From Halopseudomonas oceani (GTDB lineage: Bacteria; Pseudomonadota; Gammaproteobacteria; Pseudomonadales; Pseudomonadaceae), in the NCBI RefSeq assembly GCF_002903165.1, contig NZ_PPSK01000002.1:124001-188000 (forward strand): a stretch of DNA of 64,000 nt. Reading direction: 5' to 3'. Each line of letters starts with the position of its first letter. The stretch's first letter is position 1. Below the pieces are notes generated by a model. The model was not told the origin of the DNA. It was given only the letters and a program-made list of their open reading frames with translations, and did no database searches. This document shows, one piece after another, positions 9,969 to 24,326 of the stretch. Made by a program: the position numbers and the translations under genes.

Positions 9969-11152
9969 CCCGACAGCAAATTACTGTTCTGGGTGCGACG
10001 GGGTCCATTGGCGTCAGTACGCTTGATGTCGTATCCCGTCATTCGGAGCGTTATCAGGTCTTCGCGCTGACCGGATACAGTCGAATGAGTGTGCTGGCGG
10101 CGCAGTGTCGTCAGCATTGCCCCCGGTATGCGGTCGTAGCCGATGAGGTCCAGGCCGATGTGCTGCAGGCTGAGTTGGCTGCCGAGGGACTGGCTACCGA
10201 AGTGCTGTTTGGCGAGGCCGCATTGGCGCAGGTTGCCGCCGATGTCGAGGTTGATGTGGTCATGGCTGCTATCGTCGGCGCTGCCGGCCTGCGCCCAACG
10301 TTGGCGGCGGTTGAAGCGGGCAAGCGCGTGCTGCTGGCCAACAAGGAAGCCCTGGTGATGTCTGGTGCCTTGTTCATGCGCGCGGTGCAGGACTCCGGCG
10401 CGCAGCTGCTGCCGATCGACAGTGAGCACAATGCCATCTTTCAGTGTATGCCCAGCCACTTCGCGGATGGGCTGAGCCAGACCGGAGTTCGCCGCATTCT
10501 TCTTACCGCCTCGGGCGGCCCTTTCCGCAACTTTACTCACGAGCAGCTGCTTCAGGTGACCCCGGCGCAAGCCTGCGCGCATCCGAACTGGTCAATGGGG
10601 CAGAAAATCTCTGTTGATTCGGCCAGCATGATGAACAAGGGGCTTGAGTTGATCGAGGCCTGTTGGCTGTTCGATGCGCGACCGGAGCAGGTGGAAGTGG
10701 TGGTGCATCCGCAGAGCGTAGTCCACTCGTTGGTGGATTATGTCGACGGATCGGTCCTCGCCCAGCTCGGCAACCCTGATATGCGCACGCCAATTGCGCA
10801 TGCGTTGGCATGGCCGGAGCGCATCGACTCCGGTGTCAGCGCACTTGACCTGCTGCTTACCGCCCGACTCGACTTCCAGGCGCCGGACCCTGAGCGTTTT
10901 CCCTGTTTGCGTCTGGCTCGGGAGGCTGCGGAGGCCGGGGGGACCAGTTGTGCCTTGCTCAACGCGGCCAATGAGGTTGCGGTCCAGGCATTTCTTGCCG
11001 GGCGCGTTGGCTTTGTAGATATCCCTGTTATCATCGAAAACACATTGAACCGCTTGCCCAGTGAGTCGGTGCGTGATCTGGAGCATATTCTTCAGGCTGA
11101 TCAGAGCGCACGCGAGCACGCCTCAACGTGGGTAGAGGCAAACGGAAAGTAA
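9965..11152 (+). CDS. dxr: 1-deoxy-D-xylulose 5-phosphate reductoisomerase
   Basis: A 395-residue cytosolic NADPH enzyme of the non-mevalonate isoprenoid pathway, also called IspC. The NADPH loop [13 protein letters not shown] lies at 9-21. [11 protein letters not shown] near 123, the metal-binding [11 protein letters not shown] near 150, [11 protein letters not shown] near 180 and [20 protein letters not shown] near 207-226 are all standard. The start is GTG, overlapping the cdsA stop in a GTGA junction. rseP follows after 36 bases. Confidence 0.97.
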   Translation: MTRQQITVLGATGSIGVSTLDVVSRHSERYQVFALTGYSRMSVLAAQCRQHCPRYAVVADEVQADVLQAELAAEGLATEVLFGEAALAQVAADVEVDVVMAAIVGAAGLRPTLAAVEAGKRVLLANKEALVMSGALFMRAVQDSGAQLLPIDSEHNAIFQCMPSHFADGLSQTGVRRILLTASGGPFRNFTHEQLLQVTPAQACAHPNWSMGQKISVDSASMMNKGLELIEACWLFDARPEQVEVVVHPQSVVHSLVDYVDGSVLAQLGNPDMRTPIAHALAWPERIDSGVSALDLLLTARLDFQAPDPERFPCLRLAREAAEAGGTSCALLNAANEVAVQAFLAGRVGFVDIPVIIENTLNRLPSESVRDLEHILQADQSAREHASTWVEANGK

Positions 11153-11188
11153 GTTAACGGGCGGCTCTGCGGCCCTGTGAGGTTCTGA

Positions 11189-12550
11189 ATGGAACTGCTG
11201 TCTACGTTGTTGGCTACCGTGGTTGCGCTCGGTCTGCTGGTCACCATTCACGAATATGGCCACTTCTGGGTGGCGCGTCGCTGCGGCATCAAGGTGCTGC
11301 GTTTCTCCATCGGTTTCGGTCCGGCGCTGCTGCGCTGGCATGATCGTCGCGGTACCGAGTACGCCATTGCCGCTATCCCGCTGGGCGGCTACGTCAAGAT
11401 GCTTGATGAGCGCGAAGCTCCGGTTGCCGAACACGAGCTGGACCAGGCGTTCAACCGCAAAAGTGTTAAGCAGCGCATTGCCGTAGTTGCCGCAGGTCCG
11501 ATCGCCAATTTTCTGCTCGCTATTCTCGCCTTCTGGCTGGTGGCGGTGGTCGGTATCAGTACCGTTGCGCCGGTGCTTGGGCCAGTTCCGGCAGGTACGC
11601 CTGCGGCGCAGGCCGGTCTGCATGAAGGGCTGGAGATTACGTCGGTTGATGGCAGCGCGATCCGCAGTTGGCATGACATTAACCTGCAGTTGATTCGTCG
11701 CCTCGGCGAAAGCGGCAGTATTGAACTGGTTGCCAAGCCGTTTGCCGGTGGGGCAGAGCAGTCTTATCGGTTGCGTCTGGATAACTGGCTCAAGGGCGAA
11801 GAAGCGCCGGACCCCATGGAGGCGCTTGGCCTGACTGGCTGGCAGCCGCAGATTCCGCCGCGTATCGGGCAAGTGGCAGCGGACGGCGCAGCCGCAGAAG
11901 CGGGACTGCAGGCCGGAGACTTGATTATCTCGATTGATGGTAAGCCGGTATCGGACTGGTTGATTGATGTCGTTCCGGCCATTCAGGCTAGCGCGCAACA
12001 GCGCCTGCAATTGCAGGTTGAACGCAACGGCAGCGTCGTTGATATCGCGCTGACGCCCCGTCCCAAGGCCTCCGGCGACGTGGTCGTGGGGTACGTTGGT
12101 GCGGGGGCGGAGCCGGTCGAGTTGCCACCGAACATGCAGCGGCAAATAAGCTACAACCCGGTGGTCGCGGTACCGGTCGCCATGCAGAAAACCTGGGAGA
12201 TGACAGCGTTGACGCTGGATTCGCTCTGGAAAATGCTCACAGGCCTGGTCTCGGCAAAAAACTTGAGTGGCCCGATAACCATTGCTAAAGTGGCGGGCGC
12301 CTCTGCCAAGTCGGGGCTAGAGAGTTTTCTCAGTTTTATCGCGTACTTGAGTATCAGTCTGGGGGTTTTGAACCTTCTCCCTATACCGGTTCTGGATGGC
12401 GGTCACCTGGTGTACTACGTGGCCGAGTGGATCAGGGGGAAGCCTCTCTCCGAGCGAATTCAGACTTGGGGGCTGCAGATCGGCCTGAGCCTGATCGTCG
12501 GAGTCATGCTGTTTGCCATTTATAACGATATAAGCCGCCTGGGCGGCTGA
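11189..12550 (+). CDS. rseP: Site-2 intramembrane zinc metalloprotease RseP
   Basis: A 453-residue inner-membrane protease. It cleaves anti-sigma factors (RseA or MucA) after the DegS/AlgW cut and also clears signal peptides. The zinc motif HEYGH is at residues 21-25 in the first membrane helix. Two PDZ domains occupy roughly 125-190 and 220-290. The third zinc-ligand segment LNLLPIPVLDGGH lies near 394-406. A GAGG ribosome site precedes the ATG. It sits just before bamA, consistent with a shared role in envelope homeostasis. Confidence 0.96.
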   Translation: MELLSTLLATVVALGLLVTIHEYGHFWVARRCGIKVLRFSIGFGPALLRWHDRRGTEYAIAAIPLGGYVKMLDEREAPVAEHELDQAFNRKSVKQRIAVVAAGPIANFLLAILAFWLVAVVGISTVAPVLGPVPAGTPAAQAGLHEGLEITSVDGSAIRSWHDINLQLIRRLGESGSIELVAKPFAGGAEQSYRLRLDNWLKGEEAPDPMEALGLTGWQPQIPPRIGQVAADGAAAEAGLQAGDLIISIDGKPVSDWLIDVVPAIQASAQQRLQLQVERNGSVVDIALTPRPKASGDVVVGYVGAGAEPVELPPNMQRQISYNPVVAVPVAMQKTWEMTALTLDSLWKMLTGLVSAKNLSGPITIAKVAGASAKSGLESFLSFIAYLSISLGVLNLLPIPVLDGGHLVYYVAEWIRGKPLSERIQTWGLQIGLSLIVGVMLFAIYNDISRLGG

Positions 12551-12625
12551 CCAAGAGCACTGCCTGAACACGACCTGCCATTGATGGCAGATAAGAATTC
12601 AATCAGCTGAATCAGAACGGATTTC

Positions 12626-14977
12626 ATGAAACGTTACCTATTGCCCGCGCTTTTTTCGATGCTCATGGCGCAGGGGGCTTACGCCGCTGCCTTCCAGATT
12701 TCCGATATTCGCGTCAACGGTTTGCAGCGGGTGTCCGCCGGCAGCGTATTCAGTGCGTTGCCGCTGAATATTGGTGACGAAGTGGATGACCCGGAACTGG
12801 TTGAGGCGACACGCTCCCTGTTCCGCACCGGTTTCTTCCAGGATATCCAGCTCGGCCGCGATGGCGATGTACTGGTGATCAATCTGGTTGAGCGTCCGTC
12901 GATTTCCTCCATCGAGCTGGAGGGCAACAAGGCGATCAAGAGTGAAGACCTGCTCAAGGGGCTGAGCGCCGCAGGTCTGGCCGAGGGTGAAATTTTTCAG
13001 CGTGCCACTCTGGAAGGGGTGCGCAACGAGCTGCTCCGCCAGTACGTATCGCAGGGGCGTTACTCGGCTGATATCGAAGCGCAAGTTATCCCTGAGCCGC
13101 GTAACCGGGTGGCGCTGAAGATCGTCATCGACGAGGGCTCTATCGCCGCTATCTCCCACATCAACGTGGTTGGTAACACGGTCTTCCCGACCGAAGACCT
13201 GGTTGATCTGTTCGAGCTGAAGACCTCTGGCTGGTTCTCGTTCCTGCGCAACGACGACAAGTATTCTCGTGAAAAACTGTCGGGTGACCTGGAGCGTCTG
13301 CGTTCCTACTATCTGGACCGTGGCTACATCAACATGAATGTGGCCTCAACCCAGGTGTCCATCACCCCGGACAAGAAAAACGTCTACATCACCGTCAACA
13401 TCACCGAGGGTGAGCGCTACAGCATCAGCGACGTGCGTCTGTCGGGTGACCTCGTGGTCAGCGAAGACGAAATCAAACGCCTGATGCTGATCGAGCCGGG
13501 TCAGATCTTCTCCCGTCAGGTGATGACCTCGACTTCCGATCTGATCAGCCGTCGTTTGGGTAATGAGGGTTACACCTTTGCCAGCGTTAACGGCATTCCG
13601 GAAATCAACGAAGAAGACAAGACGGTTGCTGTTACCTTCTACGTTGATCCGGGCAAGCGTGCCTATGTCAACCGTATCAACTTCCGTGGCAACACCAAGA
13701 CTGAAGACCAGGTGCTGCGTCGTGAGATGCGGCAGATGGAAGGTGGCTGGGCGTCGACCTATCTGATTGACCAGTCCAAAACTCGTCTCGAGCGTCTGGG
13801 CTTCTTCAAGGAAGTCAACGTTGAGACGGTTCCGGTGCCGGGCACCGACGACCTGATTGATGTGAACTACAGCGTCGAAGAGCAGCCGTCAGGCTCGGTG
13901 ACGGCCAGTCTCGGTTTCTCCCAGAGCTCCGGTATTATCCTCGGCGGCTCGATCAGTCAGAACAACTTCTTCGGTACCGGTAACCGCGTCAGTATCGGTG
14001 CCAACCGTTCGGATTATCAGACCTCGCTGTCGTTCGGCTTCATGGATCCCTATTTCACCGTGGATGGCATGAGCTTTGGTTATAACGCGTTTTATCGTAC
14101 GACTGACTACGATGAGCTGGATGTCGACGTAACCAGCTATGCGGTTGACTCCTACGGCGCCGGCTTCAACTTCGGCTACCCGATCAGCGACACTTCACGC
14201 CTTTCATTCGGCATGAGTGCCCAGCACGACAAGATCAAGAGCGGTATCTACACGGTGCAGGAGATTCTCGGCTTCCTCGACTCCGAGGGTGATAACTTCA
14301 CCAACCTGTTCTTCGATGCATCCTGGTCCCAGAGCACCCTGAACCGCGGTGTATTCCCTGATCGCGGGCATTCTCAGAGCCTGAGCTGGCACGTAACCGT
14401 GCCGGGCAGTGACCTGCAGTTTTACACCATGGACTACCGTGGTCAGCGCTTCTTCCCGATGACCGAAGATCTGACCCTGCGTCTGCACACGGATCTGGGG
14501 TTCGGTCGCGGATTTGGCGGTACCGACCGCATGCCGTTCTATGAGCATTACTACGCCGGTGGTATCGGTTCTGTTCGCGGCTTTGAAGACAGCACGCTGG
14601 GTCCGAAGAGTACCCCGAATGCGAATGACCCGGATCAGGATTCACTGCCCTTCGGCGGTAACATCAAGCTGACTGGTGGTGCGGAGGTCATTTTCCCCGC
14701 TCCGTTCGTCAAGGATCAGCGTTCGTTGCGTACGGCCCTGTTTTTCGACGTAGGTAACATATACGATACCCAGTGCACACGGACCAAGACGGTTGAAGGC
14801 GACAACAATCCCGGCTGTGGCGATGTCGACCTCGGTGAGCTGCGTTACAGTGTGGGTGTAGGTCTGTCCTGGCTCACTGCACTTGGCCCGTTGGGTTTCA
14901 GTCTGGCGATGCCGTTGAATGCGGATTCGGCTGATGACGCTCAGGTCTTCCAGTTCACTCTCGGCCAGACGTTCTGA
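12626..14977 (+). CDS. bamA: Outer membrane protein assembly factor BamA
   Basis: A 783-residue precursor with a signal peptide (MKRYLLPALFSMLMAQGAYA). Five POTRA domains follow up to about residue 420, then a 16-strand barrel. The L6 lock motif VRGFE is visible near 650. The terminal residue is Phe in FTLGQTF, the typical C-terminal signal of barrel proteins. BamA is the core of the machine that folds and inserts outer-membrane proteins. Its neighbours skp (chaperone) and rseP (stress protease) belong to the same process. Confidence 0.97.
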   Translation: MKRYLLPALFSMLMAQGAYAAAFQISDIRVNGLQRVSAGSVFSALPLNIGDEVDDPELVEATRSLFRTGFFQDIQLGRDGDVLVINLVERPSISSIELEGNKAIKSEDLLKGLSAAGLAEGEIFQRATLEGVRNELLRQYVSQGRYSADIEAQVIPEPRNRVALKIVIDEGSIAAISHINVVGNTVFPTEDLVDLFELKTSGWFSFLRNDDKYSREKLSGDLERLRSYYLDRGYINMNVASTQVSITPDKKNVYITVNITEGERYSISDVRLSGDLVVSEDEIKRLMLIEPGQIFSRQVMTSTSDLISRRLGNEGYTFASVNGIPEINEEDKTVAVTFYVDPGKRAYVNRINFRGNTKTEDQVLRREMRQMEGGWASTYLIDQSKTRLERLGFFKEVNVETVPVPGTDDLIDVNYSVEEQPSGSVTASLGFSQSSGIILGGSISQNNFFGTGNRVSIGANRSDYQTSLSFGFMDPYFTVDGMSFGYNAFYRTTDYDELDVDVTSYAVDSYGAGFNFGYPISDTSRLSFGMSAQHDKIKSGIYTVQEILGFLDSEGDNFTNLFFDASWSQSTLNRGVFPDRGHSQSLSWHVTVPGSDLQFYTMDYRGQRFFPMTEDLTLRLHTDLGFGRGFGGTDRMPFYEHYYAGGIGSVRGFEDSTLGPKSTPNANDPDQDSLPFGGNIKLTGGAEVIFPAPFVKDQRSLRTALFFDVGNIYDTQCTRTKTVEGDNNPGCGDVDLGELRYSVGVGLSWLTALGPLGFSLAMPLNADSADDAQVFQFTLGQTF

Positions 14978-15021
14978 CGTCAGACCAATAACAACGTGGT
15001 ATAGAAATCAGGAGTTTTAGA

Positions 15022-15528
15022 GTGGGTAAGTTTACGCGTGTAGCGGTAATGTCCCTGCTGGCCCTGGCCAGTTTCCAGGCTTCCGCGGAGATGAAGATCG
15101 CCGTTCTGGATTATCAAATGGCCCTGCTGGAATCTGACGCGGCCAAGGCGTACTCGGTTGACGCCGAAAAACAGTTCGGCTCGCAGCTGCAGCGTGTGAA
15201 GAACCTGGAAGCCGAAGCCAAGCGACTGCAGGAGCGTTTGCAGCGCGATGGTGAGCAGATGGAACAGAGCGAACGCGAAAAGCTGGAGCTGGAATTCCGC
15301 CAGAAAGCGCGTGAATATCAGCTTCAATCCCGTGAGTTGAACGAAGCCAAAGCCCAGTCTGATCGCCAGATGCTGGAAACGTTGCGCCCCCGTCTGGATG
15401 CCGCTGTTGAAGGTGTGCTGTCTGCCGGTGGTTATGATCTGGTCCTGGACCGTGGCGGTGTGATTGAGGTGAAGCCTCAATTTGATATCACCCGTCAGGT
15501 TATCGAGCGTCTGAATAGCACGCGCTGA
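15022..15528 (+). CDS. skp: Periplasmic chaperone Skp (OmpH family)
   Basis: A 168-residue precursor. A signal peptide of about 22 residues ends at FQASA, and the mature protein begins [17 protein letters not shown] long charged coiled-coil region (about 55-115, rich in Gln, Glu, Lys and Arg) forms the tentacles of the trimer that holds unfolded outer-membrane proteins. The start is GTG with an AGGAG site 10 bases upstream. The final TGA overlaps the lpxD start by one base. It lies between bamA and lpxD, the conserved order. Confidence 0.94.
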   Translation: MGKFTRVAVMSLLALASFQASAEMKIAVLDYQMALLESDAAKAYSVDAEKQFGSQLQRVKNLEAEAKRLQERLQRDGEQMEQSEREKLELEFRQKAREYQLQSRELNEAKAQSDRQMLETLRPRLDAAVEGVLSAGGYDLVLDRGGVIEVKPQFDITRQVIERLNSTR

Positions 15529-16589
15529 TGGCCAACAATCTGTCTTTGTCCCTTGCGCGCCTGGCTGAAGAGCTCGGCGCGCAGCTTATTGGGGACCCGA
15601 AAATTGAAATCAGCGGCCTGGCAACGCTGCAGGACGCTGGTCCTGGTGAGCTTGCGTTTCTCGCCAATGCGCAATATCGCAAGTATCTGGCTGAGTCGCG
15701 CGCCAGCGCGGTGCTGTTGACCGAGCGCGATGCCGAAGGGTTCGCTGGCAACGCATTGGTGGTGGCTGACCCGTATCTGACCTACGCGCGTCTGTCGCAT
15801 CGGTTTGATCGCAAGCCGAAGGCCTTGCCCGGTATCCATCCGACTGCTGTGGTGGCGGAGAGCGCTAAAGTAGACCCCAGTGCCAGTATCGGCGCGGGCG
15901 TGGTCATTGAGGACGGTGCCATCATCGGCGCCGGTGTAACCCTGAGCCCTCAATGCTATGTCGGCGCTCGTTCCAGTATCGGTGCGGGCGGCTGGCTGGC
16001 GCCGCGGGTGACGCTGTATCACGACGTTCACATTGGCGAGCGAGTGGTCATCCAGTCGGGTGCGGTTCTTGGCTCCGAGGGGTTCGGATTCGCCAACCAC
16101 GGTGGACAGTGGCAGAAGATTGCCCAGATTGGCGGGGTTCGTATTGGTGATGATGTCGAAATCGGTGCCAATACCACTATCGACCGCGGCGCGCTGGCCG
16201 ACACCCTGATCGGCAACGGCGTCAAACTCGATAACCAGATCCAGATTGCGCATAACGTGCAGATTGGTGATCACACGGCAATGGCGGCCTGTGTCGGTAT
16301 TTCCGGCAGTACCAAAATCGGTCGACACTGCATGATCGCCGGTGGCGTCGGCATGGTTGGTCATATCGAGGTCTGTGATAATGTCTTTGTCAGTGGCATG
16401 ACCATGGTCACGCGGTCCATCACCGAGCCCGGTGCCTATTCCTCCGGTACCGCGATGCAGCCAGCTGGCGAATGGAAGAAGAGCGCAGCACGTATCCGTC
16501 AACTCGACGGTATGGCCAAGCGCCTCCAGCAGCTCGAGAAACAGCTCGAGCAGGTGACTCAGCAGGCTTCAGACTCATCAAACGCCTGA
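15528..16589 (+). CDS. lpxD: UDP-3-O-(3-hydroxyacyl)glucosamine N-acyltransferase
   Basis: A 353-residue trimeric left-handed beta-helix enzyme, third step of lipid A synthesis, transferring a 3-hydroxyacyl chain from ACP. An N-terminal uridine-binding domain (about 1-100) is followed by many hexapeptide repeats of the [IV]G.. type from about 105 to 300. The catalytic His lies in the [12 protein letters not shown] stretch. A C-terminal helix with [20 protein letters not shown] is the ACP-binding helical extension. Coupled to skp by a one-base overlap. Confidence 0.96.
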   Translation: MANNLSLSLARLAEELGAQLIGDPKIEISGLATLQDAGPGELAFLANAQYRKYLAESRASAVLLTERDAEGFAGNALVVADPYLTYARLSHRFDRKPKALPGIHPTAVVAESAKVDPSASIGAGVVIEDGAIIGAGVTLSPQCYVGARSSIGAGGWLAPRVTLYHDVHIGERVVIQSGAVLGSEGFGFANHGGQWQKIAQIGGVRIGDDVEIGANTTIDRGALADTLIGNGVKLDNQIQIAHNVQIGDHTAMAACVGISGSTKIGRHCMIAGGVGMVGHIEVCDNVFVSGMTMVTRSITEPGAYSSGTAMQPAGEWKKSAARIRQLDGMAKRLQQLEKQLEQVTQQASDSSNA

Positions 16590-16637
16590 GCAGCGCCCCA
16601 CGGGTGCTTTTATCCTTTTCAGCAAGGCCAGCTATAC

Positions 16638-17075
16638 ATGGATATTAACGAAATCAAAGAATACCTGCCCCACCGTTACCCCTTCCTGTTGGTGGACCGG
16701 GTTCAGGAGCTGGATCTTGAGAACAAGCGTATTCGCGCTTACAAGAATGTCTCGGTTAACGAACCTTTTTTTAACGGTCACTTTCCGCAGCACCCAATCA
16801 TGCCGGGTGTGCTGATCATCGAAGCGATGGCTCAGGCGGCTGGTCTGCTCGGTTTCAAGATGATGGGCGTCAAGCCAGCCGATGGCACGCTCTATTACTT
16901 TGTGGGCTCCGACAAGCTGCGCTTCCGCCAGCCAGTAGTGCCCGGTGACCAGTTGCAACTGGAGGCCAGTTATGTGAGTGACCGACGTGGCATCTGGAAG
17001 TTTGCCTGCCGTGCTACCGTTGACGGTAAAGAAGCCTGTTCAGCTGAAATTATTTGTGCGGAACGCAAGATATGA
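16638..17075 (+). CDS. fabZ: 3-hydroxyacyl-[acyl-carrier-protein] dehydratase FabZ
   Basis: A 145-residue hot-dog-fold enzyme that dehydrates 3-hydroxyacyl-ACP in fatty acid elongation. Catalytic His48 lies in [15 protein letters not shown] and Glu62 in [10 protein letters not shown]. The N terminus [20 protein letters not shown] is the standard one. Its place between lpxD and lpxA is conserved because it competes with lipid A synthesis for the same 3-hydroxyacyl-ACP. The stop overlaps the lpxA start (ATGA). Confidence 0.97.
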   Translation: MDINEIKEYLPHRYPFLLVDRVQELDLENKRIRAYKNVSVNEPFFNGHFPQHPIMPGVLIIEAMAQAAGLLGFKMMGVKPADGTLYYFVGSDKLRFRQPVVPGDQLQLEASYVSDRRGIWKFACRATVDGKEACSAEIICAERKI

Positions 17076-17848
17076 GTCGTATTCACCCTCTGGCGATTGT
17101 TGATCCGGCCGCGCGGCTGGCCGATGACGTCGAGGTAGGTCCCTGGAGTTATATCGGTGCTGACGTCGAAATCGGCGCCGGTACTGAGGTGGCTTCCCAT
17201 GTGGTTATCAAGGGGCCGACGACCATCGGACGCGGGAACCGGATCTTCCAGTTTGCGTCGGTGGGCGAGGAGTGTCAGGACAAGAAGTACAAGGGTGAGC
17301 CTACCCGTCTGGTGATTGGTGACAACAACATCATCCGCGAAGGCTGCACCCTGCATCGCGGCACCGTGCAGGACCAGGGCATCACCCGTATCGGCAGCAA
17401 CAACCTGCTGATGGCGTATGTTCACGTTGCGCACGACTGCGTGGTGGGCGATAACATCATCATGGCCAACAACGCGACTATCGCCGGTCATGTGCATGTG
17501 GGTGATGGCGCTATTTTGGGAGGCTACACGACGGTGCATCAGTTCTGTCGTATTGGCTCCTTTGCCATGAGCGCCGCCAATACCGCGGTGTTCAAGGATA
17601 TTCCTGCGTTTGTCATGGTGGGGGGCAATCCCGCCAGCGCTCACGGCATGAACTTCGAAGGCATGCGTCGTCGCGGCTATTCCGCCGAACTGATCAGCGC
17701 GCTGCGCCGCGCCTACAAGGTGGTCTATCGTCAGGGCCTGACCACCAGTGAGGCCATGGCGCAACTTGCCGAAGCGGCTGAGCAGTTCCCGGAAGTGTCA
17801 TTGTTCTGCACCTCCGTCACTGAGTCGACCCGCGGCATCACCCGCTGA
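17072..17848 (+). CDS. lpxA: Acyl-[ACP]-UDP-N-acetylglucosamine O-acyltransferase
   Basis: A 258-residue trimeric hexapeptide-repeat acyltransferase for the first lipid A step. The N terminus [16 protein letters not shown], continuous hexapeptide coils to about residue 190, and the catalytic His in [13 protein letters not shown] (near 125) are visible. I chose the ATG inside the fabZ stop; six upstream in-frame codons belong to fabZ. One base separates its stop from lpxB. Confidence 0.97.
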   Translation: MSRIHPLAIVDPAARLADDVEVGPWSYIGADVEIGAGTEVASHVVIKGPTTIGRGNRIFQFASVGEECQDKKYKGEPTRLVIGDNNIIREGCTLHRGTVQDQGITRIGSNNLLMAYVHVAHDCVVGDNIIMANNATIAGHVHVGDGAILGGYTTVHQFCRIGSFAMSAANTAVFKDIPAFVMVGGNPASAHGMNFEGMRRRGYSAELISALRRAYKVVYRQGLTTSEAMAQLAEAAEQFPEVSLFCTSVTESTRGITR

Positions 17849-17849
17849 T

Positions 17850-19031
17850 ATGGCTGGTATCGCCTCGGTTCGTTCGGACAAACCCCTGTGTATCGCGCTG
17901 GTCGCCGGTGAGGCGTCAGGTGATACGCTTGGTGCGGGTCTGATCGCCGCGCTCAAGCAACGCTTCCCTAACGCACGCTTTATCGGTATTGGCGGTCCGC
18001 GCATGCTGGCTGAAGGCATGCAGACGCGCGTTCCGATGGAGCGTCTGTCGGTCATGGGCCTGATCGAGGTGCTTGGGCGTCTGCGCGAACTGCTGCGTAT
18101 TCGCCGCGAGCTGGTGGATTATCTCAAGCAGCAACAGCCGGATGTGTTCATCGGTATCGATGCGCCGGATTTTGCTCTTGGCGTTGAGCAGCGCCTGCGC
18201 GATGTGGGGATTCCGACTGTGCACTACGTCAGTCCGTCGGTATGGGCGTGGCGTGAGAAGCGGGTTCTGGGTATCGCTCAATCAACCGACCTGATGCTGA
18301 CGCTGTTTCCTTTTGAAGAGGACGTGTACCGCCGGCACGGCGTTGCGGTGCGCTGCGTCGGCCACACGCTGGCTGATCGTATTCCGCTGGAGCCGGACCG
18401 TGCCGGTGCTCGGGAGACGCTTGGCCTGCCGACAGAAGGACGTGTGGTTGCGCTGCTGCCGGGCAGTCGCAATGGCGAGCTGCGCAAGCTGGGGCGGTTG
18501 TTCCTTGAGACTGCAGCCTGGTGCCTTGAACGCCAGCCTGACCTGCAGTTCATCATGCCCTGTGCCAGCCCGGAACGCCGTCAGCAGATGGACGCGATTT
18601 TGACTGAAAGCGGACTTGAGCTGCCGCTGACCCTGTTCGACGGTCAGGCTCACGAGGTGCTGGCTGCCTGTGATGCGGTATTGATCGCCTCGGGCACCGC
18701 CACGCTGGAAGCCATGCTGTTCAAGCGTCCGATGGTGGTGGCCTATCGTATGGCGGGGTTGACCTTCCGTATTCTCAAGCGGCTGGTCAAAGTGGGGCAT
18801 GTGTCGCTGCCGAATCTGCTGGCCGGGCGCGAGGTGGCGCCCGAATTTCTGCAGGATGCGGCGACGCCCGAGGCTATGGGCGAGGCGCTGCTGGCCCGCT
18901 TGCTGCCGACCGCAGAGCGCGCCGAAACCGAACAGATCTTTATGGAGTTGCACCAGATGCTGCGTCGTGACGCCGATCAGTGCGCGGCTGATGCGGTTGC
19001 CGATCTGATGGACGAGCGCGGACGTCTGTGA
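17850..19031 (+). CDS. lpxB: Lipid-A-disaccharide synthase
   Basis: A 393-residue GT-B glycosyltransferase (family 19), peripheral on the inner membrane. It joins UDP-2,3-diacylglucosamine to lipid X. Family blocks seen are [16 protein letters not shown] near 15-30, [12 protein letters not shown] near 46, [11 protein letters not shown] near 67, [12 protein letters not shown] near 125 and [14 protein letters not shown] near 282. The start ATG is one base after the lpxA stop. The 34 longer N-terminal codons of the open frame lie over lpxA and are not used. Confidence 0.96.
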   Translation: MAGIASVRSDKPLCIALVAGEASGDTLGAGLIAALKQRFPNARFIGIGGPRMLAEGMQTRVPMERLSVMGLIEVLGRLRELLRIRRELVDYLKQQQPDVFIGIDAPDFALGVEQRLRDVGIPTVHYVSPSVWAWREKRVLGIAQSTDLMLTLFPFEEDVYRRHGVAVRCVGHTLADRIPLEPDRAGARETLGLPTEGRVVALLPGSRNGELRKLGRLFLETAAWCLERQPDLQFIMPCASPERRQQMDAILTESGLELPLTLFDGQAHEVLAACDAVLIASGTATLEAMLFKRPMVVAYRMAGLTFRILKRLVKVGHVSLPNLLAGREVAPEFLQDAATPEAMGEALLARLLPTAERAETEQIFMELHQMLRRDADQCAADAVADLMDERGRL

Positions 19032-19633
19032 GTCAGCTCAGCATGGACTGGTCGTTGCCAGCAGGCGAGGAGTTGGTCGCCGGGGTTGATGAGGTAGGGC
19101 GCGGTCCGCTCTGCGGCGCGGTGGTTACCGCCGCAGTCATCCTGGATCCGGCGCGCCCGATCGAAGGGCTCAATGACTCCAAGAAGTTGACCGAAGCGCG
19201 ACGAGAAGCGTTGTTCCCGCTGATTCAGGAACGGGCGCTGGCCTGGTGCATCGCCCGCGCCGAGGTGGAAGAAATCGATCGGCTGAATATTTTGCACGCC
19301 ACCATGTTGGCGATGCAGCGCGCAGTGGCGGGTCTGCAGATTCGCCCCGACCTGGTGCTGGTGGACGGCAACCGCTGTCCGGCGTTGCCGATGCGCAGTG
19401 AACCGGTGATCAAGGGGGATAGCCGGGTGCCGGCGATTGCGGCGGCGTCGATTCTGGCCAAGGTCGCGCGTGATCGTGAGATGCAAGAGCTCGACAAGCA
19501 ATATCCCGGGTACGGCATAGCCGGTCACAAAGGGTATCCGACGCCAATCCATCTCGCCGCGCTACGTGAGCTTGGCGCGACCCCCATTCATCGTCGTTCC
19601 TTTGCGCCGGTACGCAGGGCGCTGGAACAGTAA
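19028..19633 (+). CDS. rnhB: Ribonuclease HII
   Basis: A 201-residue ribonuclease that nicks RNA in RNA-DNA hybrids and removes single misincorporated ribonucleotides. The acidic active site begins in [15 protein letters not shown] near 19-33. The [10 protein letters not shown] block follows near 50, and [10 protein letters not shown] appears near 110. The end HRRSFAPVR is typical. The GTG start overlaps the lpxB stop (GTGA). lpxB-rnhB-dnaE is the usual order. Confidence 0.96.
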   Translation: MSQLSMDWSLPAGEELVAGVDEVGRGPLCGAVVTAAVILDPARPIEGLNDSKKLTEARREALFPLIQERALAWCIARAEVEEIDRLNILHATMLAMQRAVAGLQIRPDLVLVDGNRCPALPMRSEPVIKGDSRVPAIAAASILAKVARDREMQELDKQYPGYGIAGHKGYPTPIHLAALRELGATPIHRRSFAPVRRALEQ

Positions 19634-19670
19634 CAGGCTGCAGCGGTCACATCGTTCTGTATGCTGCGAC

Positions 19671-19699
19671 TGGCCGCAGCTGCTCCCCGTCGCTACAAT
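19671..19699 (+). promoter_or_regulatory. Possible promoter for dnaE
   Basis: TACAAT at 19694-19699 is a five-of-six match to the -10 box and lies 38 bases before the dnaE start. At 17 bases upstream is TGGCCG (19671-19676), a poor -35. A 6-bp hairpin (GCTGCG/CGCAGC, 19663-19680) overlaps the -35 area. A dnaE-specific promoter is plausible in this 104-base gap, but read-through from lpxB-rnhB is also likely. Confidence 0.35.
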
Positions 19700-19737
19700 T
19701 CTCTGCCTGACGCTTCGCCATCTGAAACAGGATCTCC

Positions 19738-23271
<3,534 letters not shown>

Positions 23272-23369
23272 CGCAAAGCCGGGTGCTCGACGGGCGCCCG
23301 GCAATCCCGTAAGGTTATTTGCGAAACTTTTGGATGCCCGGTTCGGGCGCAAGCGGATGATGGATGCCT

Positions 23370-24326
23370 ATGAGCAACAGCCAGAAATACTTGGAGTTTG
23401 AACAGCCAATTGCGGACCTGCAGGCCAAGATCGAAGAGCTGCGTCTGGTCGGCAGTGACAACGCGCTGAACATCACCGAAGAAATCACTCGGCTGCAGGA
23501 GAAGAGCAAGTCCCTGACCGAGAGCATTTTCGGCAACCTGAGCAGCTGGCAGGTCGCCCAGATGTCGCGTCACCCGCAGCGTCCGTACACGCTGGATTAT
23601 ATCCGTCACATCTTCACCGATTTTGAAGAACTGCACGGTGATCGCCATTTTGCCGATGATGCGGCCATTGTGGGCGGTATTGCGCGTCTGGACGGCCGCC
23701 CGGTGATGATCATCGGCCACCAGAAGGGCCGTGACGTGAAGGAAAAGGTACGCCGCAACTTCGGCATGCCCAAGCCGGAGGGTTACCGCAAGGCCTGCCG
23801 CCTGATGGAAATGGCCGAGCGCTTCAAGATGCCGATCCTGACCTTTATCGACACCCCCGGCGCGTACCCGGGCATCGATGCCGAAGAGCGTGGCCAGAGC
23901 GAAGCGATTGCCTGGAACCTGCAGGTTATGTCGCGTCTGAAAACGCCGATCATCGCCACCGTTATTGGTGAGGGTGGCTCCGGTGGTGCACTGGCCATTG
24001 GTGTCTGCGATCATCTGATGATGCTGCAGTACTCGACCTATTCGGTGATCTCGCCTGAGGGCTGTGCTTCCATCCTCTGGAAGAGCGCCGAGAAGGCCGC
24101 TGACGCGGCGGCTGCCATGGGCATCACCGCCGAACGCCTGAAGGAACTGGGTCTGGTTGATACCCTGATTCCCGAGCCGCTGGGTGGCGCGCAGCGCTCG
24201 CCTCAGGAAACAGCCGAGCGCCTCAAGCAGCAACTGGTGGAGCAACTGGCCAAGCTCGACGAGCGCACCCCCGAGCAACTGCTGGAAACCCGCTACCAGC
24301 GGCTGATGTCCTTCGGTATCCAGTAA
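23370..24326 (+). CDS. accA: Acetyl-CoA carboxylase carboxyltransferase alpha subunit
   Basis: A 318-residue subunit from the start I chose. It pairs with AccD to move the carboxyl group from biotin to acetyl-CoA, the first committed step of fatty acid synthesis. Family blocks are [18 protein letters not shown] near 7-24, [14 protein letters not shown] near 85, [12 protein letters not shown] near 130, [15 protein letters not shown] near 165 and [12 protein letters not shown] near 200. Two ATG codons lie six bases apart (23364 and 23370). The second has GGA at a good distance and best matches relatives. The stop TAA is followed immediately by the tilS ATG. Confidence 0.95.
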   Translation: MSNSQKYLEFEQPIADLQAKIEELRLVGSDNALNITEEITRLQEKSKSLTESIFGNLSSWQVAQMSRHPQRPYTLDYIRHIFTDFEELHGDRHFADDAAIVGGIARLDGRPVMIIGHQKGRDVKEKVRRNFGMPKPEGYRKACRLMEMAERFKMPILTFIDTPGAYPGIDAEERGQSEAIAWNLQVMSRLKTPIIATVIGEGGSGGALAIGVCDHLMMLQYSTYSVISPEGCASILWKSAEKAADAAAAMGITAERLKELGLVDTLIPEPLGGAQRSPQETAERLKQQLVEQLAKLDERTPEQLLETRYQRLMSFGIQ